Shown: positions 49,138 to 58,893 of the stretch, one piece after another
How the letters are laid out: each line of letters opens with the position of its first letter
Position numbering within the stretch: position 1 is the stretch's first letter
Source of the DNA: Streptomyces sp. NBC_01244
Lineage (GTDB): Bacteria > Actinomycetota > Actinomycetes > Streptomycetales > Streptomycetaceae
NCBI RefSeq assembly: GCF_035987325.1
Contig: NZ_CP108488.1
Location: 3,348,001-3,412,000, forward strand
Length of the DNA stretch: 64,000 bases
Direction: 5' to 3'
Program-made: the position numbers and the translations under genes
The notes under the pieces: generated by a model
Told to the model about the DNA's origin: nothing
The model's input: the letters and a program-made list of their open reading frames with translations, nothing else
Databases searched by the model: none

Positions 49138-49177
49138 GATCCGCCGCACGGGCCCGGTAGCACCCGTACGGCGGATC
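49138..49177 (-). terminator. Hairpin between mreB and mreC
   Basis: GATCCGCCGCACGGG faces CCCGTACGGCGGATC with one mismatch, 33 nt past the mreB stop, and on the minus strand is followed by GTTGATATA. It would reduce read-through from mreB to mreCD-PBP2-rodA. Confidence 0.65.
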
Positions 49178-49209
49178 ATTTGTGTTCCACCGCCGCGCGG
49201 CGGGCCGGA

Positions 49210-50229
49210 TCAGCGCCTCGGCTGGGCGTCCAGCACCTGCTGGAGCGCCTCGAACTCCTCTACGCACTTGCCGGATCCGAGCGCGACGGAGTCGAGCGGG
49301 TCCTCGGCGATGTGGATCGGCATGCCCGTCTCGCGGCGCAGCCGCTCGTCGAGGCCGCGGAGCAGGGCGCCGCCTCCGGTCAGGACGATGCCGCGGTCCA
49401 TGATGTCGCCGGAGAGCTCCGGCGGGCACTTGTCGAGGGTGGTCTTGACGGCGTCGACGATGGCGTTGACCGGCTCCTCGATCGCCTTGCGGACCTCGGC
49501 GGCCGAGATCACGACGGTCTTGGGCAGGCCCGAGACCAGGTCGCGTCCGCGGATCTCGGTGTGCTCGTCCTTGTCGAGGTCGTAGGCCGACCCGATGGTG
49601 ATCTTGATCTGCTCGGCGGTGCGCTCACCGAGGAGGAGCGAGTACTCCTTCTTGATGTGCTGGATGATCGCGTTGTCGAGCTCGTCGCCGGCCACTCGGA
49701 TGGACTGTGCCGTGACGATTCCGCCGAGGGAGATGACGGCCACCTCGGTGGTGCCGCCGCCGATGTCCACGACCATGTTGCCGGTGGCCTCGTGGACGGG
49801 CAGGCCCGCTCCGATGGCGGCGGCCATCGGCTCTTCGATGATGTGCACCTGACGGGCACCGGCCTGCGTGGACGCCTCGATGACGGCGCGGCGCTCCACT
49901 CCCGTGATGCCGGAGGGTACGCAGACCACGACGCGCGGGCGGGCCAGGTAACGGCGCTTGTGGATCTTGAGGATGAAGTACCGGAGCATCCGCTCGGTGA
50001 TCTCGAAGTCGGCGATGACGCCGTCCTTGAGGGGCCGCACGGCGACGATGTTGCCGGGCGTGCGCCCGATCATCTTCTTGGCTTCGGAGCCGACCGCCAG
50101 GATGCCACCGGTGTTCGTGTTGATGGCGACCACGGACGGCTCGTTCAGGACGATTCCCCGGCCCCTCACGTACACCAGCGTGTTGGCGGTCCCGAGGTCG
50201 ATCGCCATGTCACGGCCGATGAACGACAT
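49210..50229 (-). CDS. mreB: MreB actin-like protein
   Basis: 339 residues from [26 protein letters not shown] lies 6 nt before this ATG. A start seven codons upstream (MGNKGNN) lacks such a site. Phosphate-binding loops are [19 protein letters not shown] and [18 protein letters not shown], with the connecting [15 protein letters not shown] and [17 protein letters not shown]. Polymerises on the membrane and guides wall synthesis, in Streptomyces mainly spores. 297 bp separates it from ndk. Confidence 0.97.
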   Translation of the reverse strand: MSFIGRDMAIDLGTANTLVYVRGRGIVLNEPSVVAINTNTGGILAVGSEAKKMIGRTPGNIVAVRPLKDGVIADFEITERMLRYFILKIHKRRYLARPRVVVCVPSGITGVERRAVIEASTQAGARQVHIIEEPMAAAIGAGLPVHEATGNMVVDIGGGTTEVAVISLGGIVTAQSIRVAGDELDNAIIQHIKKEYSLLLGERTAEQIKITIGSAYDLDKDEHTEIRGRDLVSGLPKTVVISAAEVRKAIEEPVNAIVDAVKTTLDKCPPELSGDIMDRGIVLTGGGALLRGLDERLRRETGMPIHIAEDPLDSVALGSGKCVEEFEALQQVLDAQPRR

Positions 50230-50452
50230 GTTGTTCCCCTTGTTCCCCATGAGGAGCGTCTGGCCTTCCAGTTGATAGCGGCTGCTGTCAGGTCGGCGAG
50301 GTGGGTGTGTGGGTGGAGGCCCCATCGTAGTGCCGCAAGTACGGCCACCGCGCGACGGGACTCCGGCAAGCCCGCCGGAACGGATACCCGCCCCCTTAGT
50401 GGTGACGTCGTGTCCTGTCCATGCGTTCCCGCATGTGCCCGGTAATACCGGA

Positions 50453-50479
50453 GGGCGACCGAAATTACTTCGGTCGCCC
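50453..50479 (-). terminator. Terminator after ndk
   Basis: Perfect 11-bp stem GGGCGACCGAA/TTCGGTCGCCC with loop ATTAC, 46 nt past the ndk stop. Confidence 0.7.
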
Positions 50480-50525
50480 CAGGTCATGAGCGCTATTCGG
50501 CTGATGTTGCGTCAGAAAAGAGTGA

Positions 50526-50936
50526 TCACAGCGCCGGGAAGAACAGCTTCAGCTCCCGCTCCGCGGACTCCTCGGAGTCCGAGGCGTGGATCAGGTTCTC
50601 CCGGGTGACGGTACCGAAGTCACCCCGGATGGAGCCGGGCGCGGCGGCAATCGGGTCAGTGGGTCCGGCCAACTGGCGGACACCCTCGATCACGCGCTCC
50701 CCTTCGACGACCAGGGCCACGACCGGGCCGCTGGCCATGAAGCCCATGAGGGGCTCGTAGAACACCTTGCCCTTGTGCTCGCCGTAGTGCGCTTCCAGGG
50801 TCTCCTGGTCCAGCGTGCGCAGCTCCAGCGCGGGAATGGTCCAGCCGGCCTTCCGCTCGATGCGGCCGACGATCTCGCCGATCAGGCCTCGACGGACGGC
50901 GTCGGGCTTGAGGAGGACGAGCGTGCGCTGGGTCAT
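50526..50936 (-). CDS. ndk: Nucleoside diphosphate kinase
   Basis: 136 residues. MTQRTLVLLKPDAVRRGLIGEI at the start, GPVVALVVEGERVI, and the active-site histidine in NLIHASDSEESAERELKLFF. Makes NTPs and dNTPs from diphosphates. GGAG lies 10 nt before the ATG. A longer frame upstream (MPQGVTH) is less likely. Confidence 0.98.
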   Translation of the reverse strand: MTQRTLVLLKPDAVRRGLIGEIVGRIERKAGWTIPALELRTLDQETLEAHYGEHKGKVFYEPLMGFMASGPVVALVVEGERVIEGVRQLAGPTDPIAAAPGSIRGDFGTVTRENLIHASDSEESAERELKLFFPAL

Positions 50937-51042
50937 GTGGGTAACTCCTTGCGGCAAACGGGTGCGGTCCGACGAGGCTACAGGGGCCCGGGCCCCCGCC
51001 GTACGGGGCCTTCCCGGGCCGCGCCGCGGCTGCCCGGACGGG

Positions 51043-51402
51043 CTACGCCTCGGTGGGGGCGGCGGTCTGGGCCTCCGCCTGGGCGGCCCAGCGGGCCTTG
51101 ATCTCGTCGATGCGGCGGCCGTAGTGGATCGAGCACCACCACAGACCGGCGAACACCACGCCCAGGATGAACATCATCGGCACGACCAGGCCGCTGAGCA
51201 CGAGCCCGATCTGCAGGGCCCAGCCGATCTGGACGGCCCCGGGGCGCGAGAGCATCCCGCACAGCAGGACCGACACCAGCATCGCGATCCCGCAGACCGT
51301 CCAGACCGTGGCCTGGCCCAGGTCCCCCTTCATCGCGACCAGCCCGGCGAAGCCGATCACGAAGAACTCGGCGATCAGCGTCGAAGCACACAGCGCGCGC
51401 AT
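51043..51402 (-). CDS. DUF4233 membrane protein
   Basis: 119 residues with three to four membrane helices (LIAEFFVIGFAGLVAM, TVWTVCGIAMLVSVLLCGML, WALQIGLVLSGLVVPMMFILGVVFAGLWW) and an acidic-to-basic cytosolic tail (GRRIDEIKARWAAQAEAQ). DUF4233 genes typically follow folC in actinomycetes, as here (3-bp gap). Function unknown. Confidence 0.9.
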   Translation of the reverse strand: MRALCASTLIAEFFVIGFAGLVAMKGDLGQATVWTVCGIAMLVSVLLCGMLSRPGAVQIGWALQIGLVLSGLVVPMMFILGVVFAGLWWCSIHYGRRIDEIKARWAAQAEAQTAAPTEA

Positions 51403-51405
51403 CCC

Positions 51406-52920
51406 TCAGCCCCTCTTCAGCAGCATGCGGGCCTCGCCCACCGTGATCACGGACCCGGTCACCAGGACCCCGGCCCCTCCGTACTCCGCCTCTTCCTCCG
51501 CCAGCGTGATCGCCGCCTCGATGGCGTCGTCCAGCCGCGGCTCCACCTGCACCCGGTCCGCGCCGAAGACCTCGACCGCGATGGCCGCCAGTTCGTCGGC
51601 GGAGATCGCCCGGTGGCTGGAGTTCTCCGTGATCACGACCTCGGCGAAGATCGGCTCGAAGGCCTCGAAGACCCCGCGCGCGTCCTTGCCCTCGCTCGCG
51701 CCCACGACCCCGACCAGCCGGCTGAAGCCGAAGGCCTCGGTCACCGCCTCCGCCGTGACCTGCGCCCCGGCCGGGTTGTGTGCCGCGTCCAGGACCACCG
51801 TCGGGCTGCGCCGCACGACCTCCATGCGGCCGGGCGAGGTCACCGAGGCGAAGGCCTTCCGTACGGTCTCCACGTCCAGGGCCCGCGCGTGGTCGGCGCC
51901 GATCCCGAAGAAGGCCTCGACCGCCGCCAGAGCCACCGCCGCGTTGTGCGCCATGTGGGCGCCGTACAGCGGCAGGAAGATGCCGTCGTACTCGCCGCCC
52001 AGCCCGCGCAGCGTCAGCTGCTGCCCGCCCACCGCGACCTCGCGGGTGACGACGCCGAACTCCATGCCCGCGCGGGCCACGGTCGCGTCGACCTCCACGG
52101 CCTTCTTCAGCAGCACCTGCGCCGCGTCCACCGGCTGCTGCGCCAGGATCACGGTGGCGCCCTGCTTGATGATGCCGCCCTTCTCCTGCGCGATCTCGCC
52201 GGTGGTGGAGCCGAGCCGGTCCGTGTGGTCCAGGCTGATCGGGGTGACCACGGCGACCGCACCGTCGATGACGTTGGTGGCGTCCCAGGTGCCGCCCATG
52301 CCCACCTCGACCACGGCCGCGTCCACGGGCGCGTCCGCGAAGGCCGCGTAGGCCATGCCGGTGAGGACCTCGAAGAACGACAGCCGGATCTCCTCGGCCG
52401 CGTCCACCATGTCCACGTAGGGCTTGATGTCCTCGTAGGCCTCGATGAACCGCTCGGCGGTGATCGGGGCCCCATCCAGGCTGATCCGCTCGGTGATCGA
52501 CTGCACGTGCGGGCTGGTGTAGCGGCCGGTGCGCAGCTCGAAGGCGTTCAGCAGCGCCTCGATCATGCGCGAGGTGCTCGTCTTGCCGTTGGTGCCGGTG
52601 ACGTGGATGGAGGGGTACGCGCGCTGCGGCTCGCCCAGGACGTCCATCAGCGCGGAGATGCGCGTGACGGACGGCTCCAGCTTGGTCTCGCCCCAGCGGC
52701 CGGCCAGTTCCTGCTCCACCTCCCGCAGCGCCTTGGCCACCTCGGGGTCGGCGGGCTCTTCGGGTACCGGGTCGCCCTGGGGCGGACCGGCCTGCGTGCG
52801 CAGGGTGCGGCTGCCCGCCTCGATCACCGCCAGGTCGGGGTCGCGGTCGGACTCTTCCGCCACGATCTTGTCGAAGGCGTCGAAGCTGTCATCGTGGCTC
52901 TCGGGCTGCTGCTCACTCAC
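51406..52920 (-). CDS. folC: Folylpolyglutamate / dihydrofolate synthase
   Basis: 504 residues; adds glutamate to folates. Mur-ligase-type ATP loop SIHVTGTNGKTSTSRMIEALL near residue 110, VVEVGMGGTWDATNVIDGAVA, ISLDHTDRLGSTTGEIAQEKGGII and PTVVLDAAHNPAGAQVTAEAV. An acidic N-terminal extension of about 95 residues precedes the family start. The GTG at 52920 has TAGACT 7 nt upstream and no ribosome-binding site. Confidence 0.96.
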   Translation of the reverse strand: MSEQQPESHDDSFDAFDKIVAEESDRDPDLAVIEAGSRTLRTQAGPPQGDPVPEEPADPEVAKALREVEQELAGRWGETKLEPSVTRISALMDVLGEPQRAYPSIHVTGTNGKTSTSRMIEALLNAFELRTGRYTSPHVQSITERISLDGAPITAERFIEAYEDIKPYVDMVDAAEEIRLSFFEVLTGMAYAAFADAPVDAAVVEVGMGGTWDATNVIDGAVAVVTPISLDHTDRLGSTTGEIAQEKGGIIKQGATVILAQQPVDAAQVLLKKAVEVDATVARAGMEFGVVTREVAVGGQQLTLRGLGGEYDGIFLPLYGAHMAHNAAVALAAVEAFFGIGADHARALDVETVRKAFASVTSPGRMEVVRRSPTVVLDAAHNPAGAQVTAEAVTEAFGFSRLVGVVGASEGKDARGVFEAFEPIFAEVVITENSSHRAISADELAAIAVEVFGADRVQVEPRLDDAIEAAITLAEEEAEYGGAGVLVTGSVITVGEARMLLKRG

Positions 52921-52927
52921 GGGACCC

Positions 52928-52933
52928 AGTCTA
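52928..52933 (-). promoter_or_regulatory. Candidate -10 box of folC (leaderless)
   Basis: TAGACT on the minus strand, 7 nt before GTG at 52920; no ribosome-binding site. It lies in the 117-bp divergent region shared with the MreB-like gene. Confidence 0.4.
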
Positions 52934-53037
52934 CGGACGAGGACCGGGAGGACTTTCGGCCCGGTCGTATCGGGACCTTCGGCTTCGAGTGCGACCGGAT
53001 CGTTATGCAAGCCTTGCGGCAGGAGATTGGGGAACAA

Positions 53038-54102
53038 ATGCCGCAGGCGCGCACTGAAAAGTCGGGGCCCAACAAGACAGCTTCCAGCCGCGACATAGGG
53101 ATAGACCTGGGAACCGCCAACACCCTCGTCTACGCACGGGGGCACGGCATCGTCCTCAATGAGCCGTCCGTGGTGGCCGTCAGGGCGGGCACCACCACCG
53201 CGCTGGCCGTGGGGACCGAGGCCAAGGAGACCATCGGCCGCACCCCCGGATCCATCACCGCGATCCGCCCCCTCAAGGACGGTGTGATCTGCGACTACGA
53301 GGCCGCCGAGGAGATGATCCGGCACTTCGTCCGCAAGGCCGTCCCCGGACGGCGGGTCCGTACCCGGATGGTGGTCTGCGTACCGTCCGGGGTCACCCAG
53401 GTGGAACGGCGGGCCATCATCCACGCCTCCACCCGGGCCGGCGCCAGGACCGTGCACCTGATCGAGGAGCCGATGGCCGCGGCGATCGGCGCCGGGCTCC
53501 CGGTCTCCGAGCCGCGCGGCTCGATGGTCGTCGACATCGGCGGCGGCACCTCCGAGGTCGCGGTCATCTCGCTGGGCGGCATCGTCACCTCGCAGTCGCT
53601 CCGGGTCGCCGGCGACCGGATGGACGCGGCGATCACCGAATGGGTCCGCAAGGAGCACTCCCTGCTCATCGGCGACCGCACCGCCGAGGACGTCAAGATC
53701 GCCATCGGCTCGGCGTGGCCGGTACCGGACCGGCCGGAGCTGGAGAGCGCCACCTTCACGGTGCGGGGCCGGGAGAAGGTCGGCGGCATGCCCCAGACGC
53801 TCCGGCTCGACGCGCGCGACATCCGGGCCGCCCTCGACGAGCCGGTCGAGGCGATCATCTCGGCGGTCCGCACCACCCTGGAGGAGTGCCCGCCCGAACT
53901 GTCCGGCGACGTCATGGAACACGGCATCGTCCTGACCGGCGGCGGCGCGCTGCTGCCCGGACTGGACCTGAGGATGGCCTCCTCGACGGGCATCCCGGTC
54001 TTCGTCGCGGACGACCCGCTGGACTGCGTGGCGCTGGGGTCGGGCCGCTGCGTCGAGGACATGGACACCCTCGGCAGCCTGCTGGCACCGGCGAGGGGCT
54101 AG
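53038..54102 (+). CDS. Second MreB-like actin (Mbl-type)
   Basis: 354 residues, clearly homologous to Mre[91 protein letters not shown]. It differs from the MreB at 49210 by an extra N-terminal stretch (MPQARTEKSGPNKTASS) and a distinct middle region (EWVRKEHSLLIGDRTAEDV). The start at 53038 has GGGGAACAA before it; ATG 53005 is an alternative. Divergent from folC. Streptomyces are known to carry a second MreB homologue (Mbl) elsewhere, so this may be that gene or a further copy. Confidence 0.93.
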   Translation: MPQARTEKSGPNKTASSRDIGIDLGTANTLVYARGHGIVLNEPSVVAVRAGTTTALAVGTEAKETIGRTPGSITAIRPLKDGVICDYEAAEEMIRHFVRKAVPGRRVRTRMVVCVPSGVTQVERRAIIHASTRAGARTVHLIEEPMAAAIGAGLPVSEPRGSMVVDIGGGTSEVAVISLGGIVTSQSLRVAGDRMDAAITEWVRKEHSLLIGDRTAEDVKIAIGSAWPVPDRPELESATFTVRGREKVGGMPQTLRLDARDIRAALDEPVEAIISAVRTTLEECPPELSGDVMEHGIVLTGGGALLPGLDLRMASSTGIPVFVADDPLDCVALGSGRCVEDMDTLGSLLAPARG

Positions 54103-54156
54103 CGGCGCGGGAGGCCGGCGGCGGCGGGAGGCCGGCAGCGGCGGGCGCCCGTGGGC

Positions 54157-55320
54157 TCAGCCCTTCGGGAGGGTCGCGAGGACCTCGTACGCGTCCTGCG
54201 TGCGCGTGGCCGTCAGGGTGCCGCCCAGGCTGCGCACGCGCTCGCACATGCTCGCCGTGCCCGAGCCCGCCGAGACGGGGGCCCTGGTCGGATTGCGCTG
54301 CGCCAGCCCGTTGCGGACGGCGATCCGCAACTGCGGCCCGTCCGCCGCGATGGACACCTCGATGGTCTCGCCGCGCGCGTGCTTGGCGGCGTTGGTCAGG
54401 CATTCCTGCACCACCCGGTAGACCGCCGCCTGACGCAGCGGCGACAGGGCGTGCACGTCCGGATCCAGGGCGAGCCGTACGGGCGAACCCGCGCGCCCGC
54501 TCTCCTCCGCGAGCGCCTCCAGCCCTTCCACGCCCGGGGTGGCCGCCCGCTCCCCGCGCTGGACGATGATCTCGTTGAGCACCAGGTGGGCCCGGCGGGC
54601 GGTGTCGGCGAGCTCCTCGAAGTCCTTCGCGTACGCCGTCTCGCGCGAGCGCATCGACAGCACCTCGGAGCGGACCGTCAGCAGGGTCAGCTCGCGCCCG
54701 ACGAAGTCGTGGACGTCGCGGGCGACGGAGGTCCGCTCCTGCTGGACGGCCTGCAGGACGGCGGACTCGGCGCGCCGGGTGTCGAGCTCGCGCACGAGGT
54801 CGTGGCGGTACGCGGCGATGCCCACGGCCGAGGCGAGGACCCCGATGGGCACGACGAGGCTGAGGAAGGAGCTGAGGGTCTCGGCCCGGGCCATCGGCCA
54901 GCCCGGCACGCACCAGAACAGGCACACCGCGAAGGCGAGGTAGCCGAGGGTGGCGAGGACGCCGGCCCGGCGCCCGCGGAAGCGGCCCACCGAGTACAGC
55001 GCGAACTGGATCAGGGTCAGCTCGTGCAGCCAGCCGATGAACAGCAGCGCGGCGAGGTACGAGACCCAGGGCAGCCGGCGCCGCACCAGCAGCGTGGAGC
55101 AGCCGAGCGCCAGGACGACCGCCGCCCGGGGCCCGCTCAGGGAGTTGTCGGCGGCCGCCAGGCCCGGCAGGTCGAGCGCCATCAGGCCCAGGCACATGAG
55201 GGCCGCGAGCAGGTCCATCGCGCGCGGCGAACCGGCCCAGCCCTGCGCCAGCCGGCGGCCGAAGGCCAGGAGCCGGTGGGGCGCCGAGGGGGCGGGCGTG
55301 ACGTGCATGCCCTCCATCAT
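54157..55320 (-). CDS. Orphan sensor histidine kinase (HisKA_3 class)
   Basis: 387 residues with five or six membrane helices at about 35-175, no separate sensor domain, then the HisKA_3 motif VARDVHDFVGREL with His 204 as phospho-acceptor and an ATP domain (VVQECLTNAAKHARGE, GSGTASMCERVRSLGG). No response-regulator gene is adjacent, unlike most kinases of this class. It is convergent with the MreB-like gene and divergent from VKOR. The start could be any of three Met codons (MMEGM). Confidence 0.9.
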   Translation of the reverse strand: MMEGMHVTPAPSAPHRLLAFGRRLAQGWAGSPRAMDLLAALMCLGLMALDLPGLAAADNSLSGPRAAVVLALGCSTLLVRRRLPWVSYLAALLFIGWLHELTLIQFALYSVGRFRGRRAGVLATLGYLAFAVCLFWCVPGWPMARAETLSSFLSLVVPIGVLASAVGIAAYRHDLVRELDTRRAESAVLQAVQQERTSVARDVHDFVGRELTLLTVRSEVLSMRSRETAYAKDFEELADTARRAHLVLNEIIVQRGERAATPGVEGLEALAEESGRAGSPVRLALDPDVHALSPLRQAAVYRVVQECLTNAAKHARGETIEVSIAADGPQLRIAVRNGLAQRNPTRAPVSAGSGTASMCERVRSLGGTLTATRTQDAYEVLATLPKG

Positions 55321-55447
55321 CCGTGGTCGGCACCCCCGGATCCGGGCCGCCGGGACCCGAGAACGCGTGATTTAGGGCACTTCGGACAGGCCGGAGGTCC
55401 CCCGGCCCGGAGGCCTTCCGCTCTACCGGGGGCCGCACGCGGGCTCG

Positions 55448-55453
55448 TAGCGT
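55448..55453 (+). promoter_or_regulatory. Candidate -10 box of VKOR gene (leaderless)
   Basis: TAGCGT, 7 nt before ATG at 55461. A GGGAGA follows but lies too close to the ATG to be a normal ribosome-binding site. Confidence 0.35.
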
Positions 55454-55460
55454 CGGGAGA

Positions 55461-56042
55461 ATGACCACCCACCGGGGAACGACCGCCCACCGGGGACCCG
55501 CCACCCCCCGGGGCACCGCACTGCTCCTGCTCATCGGCGGCCTCGTCGGCACCCTGGCCTCCGGCGTCCTGACCTACGACCGCATCCGCACCCTGGAGGA
55601 CCCGCTCTTCACCCCGGGCTGCAACGTCAACGCGGTGCTGAGCTGCGGCGACGTGATGACCACCTGGCAGGGCAACCTGCTCGGCTTCCCCAACATGCTG
55701 CTCGGCCTCGCCGGCTTCGCGGCCCTCGCCGGGCTGGGCACGGCCCTGGTCGCCGGGGCGCTGCTCCCCCGGTGGCTATGGCGCGGAGTGTGGGCCGGGG
55801 TCGCGGCCGGGTTCGCCTTCACGGTGTGGCTGATCAGCCAGTGCCTGTACGTGATCGGGGCCCTGTGCCCGTGGTGCATGGTCGTCTGGGCGGTGATGAT
55901 CCCGCTGTTCTGGTACGTCACCCGGCACCTGGCCCCGGCCGGCTCCCGGCTGCGGGCGATCCCGCACTGGCTGGTGCCGCTGGCCGCGTACGGCGTGGTC
56001 GCGGCGCTCATCCTGACGAGGTTCGGCGCACAGCTGCTGTGA
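55461..56042 (+). CDS. VKOR-family membrane disulfide oxidoreductase
   Basis: 193 residues, four to five membrane helices. The four functional cysteines are present: Cys54 and Cys62 in the loop (TPGCNVNAVLSCGDV) and the redox pair CPWC (136-139) at the fourth helix. GNLLGFPNMLLGLAGF is the quinone-side segment. VKOR proteins reoxidise periplasmic thiol oxidases using quinone. No DsbA-like partner is adjacent. The start ATG at 55461 has a -10-like box just upstream. Confidence 0.93.
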   Translation: MTTHRGTTAHRGPATPRGTALLLLIGGLVGTLASGVLTYDRIRTLEDPLFTPGCNVNAVLSCGDVMTTWQGNLLGFPNMLLGLAGFAALAGLGTALVAGALLPRWLWRGVWAGVAAGFAFTVWLISQCLYVIGALCPWCMVVWAVMIPLFWYVTRHLAPAGSRLRAIPHWLVPLAAYGVVAALILTRFGAQLL

Positions 56043-56071
56043 TGCCGGGCCCCTCACGGGGAACAGATACC

Positions 56072-56112
56072 GCGAAGGCCCCCACGTCGACCGACGGCGT
56101 GGGGGCCTTCGC
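56072..56112. terminator. Bidirectional terminator between VKOR and valS
   Basis: Perfect 15-bp stem GCGAAGGCCCCCACG/CGTGGGGGCCTTCGC between convergent genes; 29 bp after the VKOR stop. Confidence 0.88.
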
Positions 56113-56144
56113 TTGCGTCCTACGGACGCTGCCTACGGGCGCCG

Positions 56145-58766
56145 TCAGGCGGCGGGCAGCGCCGCCAGCTGGGCCTTCAGGCGGACGATGTCGTCCTCGG
56201 CCTTGGTCAGGCGGCCCTTGATCTTGTCCACGACGTTGTCGGGGGCCTTGGCGATGAACGCCTCGTTCCCGAGCTTCGCCTCGGCCTGCTGCTTCTCCTT
56301 CTCGGCGGCGGCCAGGTCCTTGCTCAGCCGCTTGCGCTCCGCCGGGATGTCGATGGTCCCCGACAGGTCGAGCGCGACCGTGGCACCGCCGACGGGCAGC
56401 GTCGCGGTGGCGCTGAAGGCGTCGCCCTCCGGCTGGAGGCGCAGCACCTGGCGGATGGCTGCCTCGTGGGCGGCCAGCGTCGTGGTGGAGAGGTCCAGGC
56501 GGGCCGGGACCTTCTGCTTGTCGTCGAGGCCCTGCTCCTTGCGGAACCGGCGGACCTCGCGGACCAGGCTCTGGACGCCCTCGATCTCGGCCTCGGCGGC
56601 CGCGTCACGGAAGCCACTGTCCTTCGGCCAGTCGGCGATGACGAGGGACTCGCCGCCGGTCAGCGTGGTCCACAGGGTCTCGGTGACGAAGGGGACCACC
56701 GGGTGCAGCAGGCGCAGCATGACGTCGAGGACCTCGCCGAGGACGCGCGCGGAGGCCTTGGCCGGCTCGCCGCCCGCGAAGAAGGTCGTCTTCGACAGCT
56801 CGACGTACCAGTCGAAGACCTCGTCCCACGCGAAGTGGTAGAGCGCTTCGCTGAGCTTCGAGAACTGGTAGTCCTCGTAGAAGGCGTCGGCCTGCGCGAC
56901 CGTCTCGTTCAGCCGGGACAGGATCCAGCGGTCGGTCGCCGACATCTCCTCGACCGGGGGCAGGTCGCCCTCGATCGTGGCGCCGTTCATCATCGCGAAG
57001 CGGGTGGCGTTCCAGATCTTGTTGGCGAACTTGCTGGAGGCCTGGACCCAGTCCTCGCCGATCGGGACGTCGACACCCGGGTTGGCGCCGCGCGCCAGGG
57101 TGAAGCGGACCGCGTCGGAGCCGTACTTGTCCATCCAGTCCAGCGGGTTGACCGCGTTGCCGAAGGACTTCGACATCTTCTTGCCGCGCTCGTCGCGGAC
57201 CATGCCGTGCAGGGCGATGGTGTGGAACGGCGGGGTGCCGTCCATCGCGTACAGGCCGAACATCATCATCCGGGCGACCCAGAAGAAGAGGATGTCGTAG
57301 CCGGTGACCAGGACGGCGTTCGGGTAGAACTTCGCCAGGCTGTCGGTCTGCTGCGGCCAGCCGAGCGTGGAGAACGGCCACAGGCCGGAGGAGAACCAGG
57401 TGTCCAGGACGTCCGTGTCCTGGGTCCAGCCCTCGCCGCTCGGCGGCTGCTCGTCGGGGCCGACGCAGACGATCTCGCCGTTCGGGCCGTACCAGACGGG
57501 GATGCGGTGGCCCCACCAGAGCTGGCGCGAGATGCACCAGTCGTGGAGGTTGTCGACCCAGTCGAAGTAGCGCTTCTCCATCTCCTGTGGGTGGATCTTG
57601 ACCTGGCCGTCGCGGACCGCGTCACCGGCGGCCTTGGCGAGCGGGCCGACCTTGACCCACCACTGGAGCGAGAGACGCGGCTCGATGGTGGTCTTGCAGC
57701 GCGAGCAGTGACCGACCGAGTGCGTGTACGGGCGCTTCTCGGCGACGATCCGGCCCTCGGCGCGCAGCGCGGCGACGATGGCGGAGCGGGCCTCCAGGCG
57801 GTCCAGGCCCAGGAAGGGGCCGTGGACGGTGATGACGGCGTGCTCGTCCATGACGGCGAGGTTGGGCAGGCCGTGGCGCTGACCGATCTCGAAGTCGTTG
57901 GGGTCGTGCGCCGGGGTCACCTTGACGGCGCCGGTGCCGAACTCGGGGTCGACGTGCTCGTCGGCGACGACCGGAATGCGGCGGCCGGTGAGCGGCAGCT
58001 CGATCTCGGTGCCGACCAGGTGCTTGTAGCGCTCGTCCTCGGGGTGGACGGCAACCGCCGTGTCACCCAGCATCGTTTCGGCGCGGGTCGTCGCGACGAC
58101 GATGGAGGCGTCGCCCTCCCCGTACCGGATGGAGACGAGTTCGCCCTCGTCGTCCTGGTACTCGACCTCGATGTCGGAGATCGCGGTGAGGCAGCGGGGG
58201 CACCAGTTGATGATGCGCTCGGCCCGGTAGATCAGCTCGTCGTCGTAGAGCTTCTTGAAGATGGTCTGGACGGCCTCGGACAGGCCCTCGTCCATGGTGA
58301 ACCGCTCGCGCGACCAGTCGACGCCGTCGCCGAGACGGCGCATCTGGCCGGAGATCTGGCCGCCGGACTCGCCCTTCCACTGCCAGACGCGCTCGACGAA
58401 GGCCTCGCGGCCCAGGTCGTGGCGGGACTTGCCCTCCTTGGCGAGCTCGCGCTCGACGACGTTCTGGGTGGCGATGCCCGCGTGGTCCATGCCGGGCTGC
58501 CACAGGGTCTCGTAGCCCTGCATGCGCTTGCGGCGGGTGATGGCGTCGATCAGCGTGTGCTCGAAGGCGTGCCCCAGGTGGAGGCTTCCGGTGACGTTCG
58601 GCGGCGGGATGACGATGGCGAAGGGAGGCTTGTCGCTCTTCTCGTCCGCCTCGAAGTACCCACGCTCTACCCAGCGCTCGTAGAGCTTCCCCTCTACATC
58701 GGCCGGCGCGTACGAAGTCGGCAGTTCGGAGTAGGGGCTGCTGGGTGTCTGCGTGTTCTCGGTCAC
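56145..58766 (-). CDS. valS: Valyl-tRNA synthetase
   Basis: 873 residues. HIGH as HLGH (residues 63-66, [17 protein letters not shown]), KMSKS near residue 528 ([17 protein letters not shown]), an editing domain ([40 protein letters not shown]) and the C-terminal coiled-coil arm ([29 protein letters not shown]). The GTG start at 58766 has TAAACT 7 nt upstream and no ribosome-binding site, so translation is probably leaderless. No T-box or leader peptide was seen. Confidence 0.98.
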   Translation of the reverse strand: MTENTQTPSSPYSELPTSYAPADVEGKLYERWVERGYFEADEKSDKPPFAIVIPPPNVTGSLHLGHAFEHTLIDAITRRKRMQGYETLWQPGMDHAGIATQNVVERELAKEGKSRHDLGREAFVERVWQWKGESGGQISGQMRRLGDGVDWSRERFTMDEGLSEAVQTIFKKLYDDELIYRAERIINWCPRCLTAISDIEVEYQDDEGELVSIRYGEGDASIVVATTRAETMLGDTAVAVHPEDERYKHLVGTEIELPLTGRRIPVVADEHVDPEFGTGAVKVTPAHDPNDFEIGQRHGLPNLAVMDEHAVITVHGPFLGLDRLEARSAIVAALRAEGRIVAEKRPYTHSVGHCSRCKTTIEPRLSLQWWVKVGPLAKAAGDAVRDGQVKIHPQEMEKRYFDWVDNLHDWCISRQLWWGHRIPVWYGPNGEIVCVGPDEQPPSGEGWTQDTDVLDTWFSSGLWPFSTLGWPQQTDSLAKFYPNAVLVTGYDILFFWVARMMMFGLYAMDGTPPFHTIALHGMVRDERGKKMSKSFGNAVNPLDWMDKYGSDAVRFTLARGANPGVDVPIGEDWVQASSKFANKIWNATRFAMMNGATIEGDLPPVEEMSATDRWILSRLNETVAQADAFYEDYQFSKLSEALYHFAWDEVFDWYVELSKTTFFAGGEPAKASARVLGEVLDVMLRLLHPVVPFVTETLWTTLTGGESLVIADWPKDSGFRDAAAEAEIEGVQSLVREVRRFRKEQGLDDKQKVPARLDLSTTTLAAHEAAIRQVLRLQPEGDAFSATATLPVGGATVALDLSGTIDIPAERKRLSKDLAAAEKEKQQAEAKLGNEAFIAKAPDNVVDKIKGRLTKAEDDIVRLKAQLAALPAA

Positions 58767-58773
58767 GAGCCAC

Positions 58774-58779
58774 AGTTTA
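58774..58779 (-). promoter_or_regulatory. Candidate -10 box of valS (leaderless)
   Basis: TAAACT on the minus strand, 7 nt before GTG at 58766; no ribosome-binding site in the 7-nt gap and none upstream. Confidence 0.45.
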
Positions 58780-58893
58780 GGGCCGTAACGGTCCGGTCAT
58801 GAAACCGGGTTTCCGGGGGCCCGGGGCCTTTCGCCGCCCCGGCTTCCGCCAGGATGTGTGGGACGCATAAACAACCTCATGGGGGGACGCGGG

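Noticed and set aside
58767..58893. A T-box or leader peptide for valS
   Set aside because: The gap upstream of valS is too short, has no Val codon run or specifier-like stem, and the -10 box is 7 nt from the start codon.
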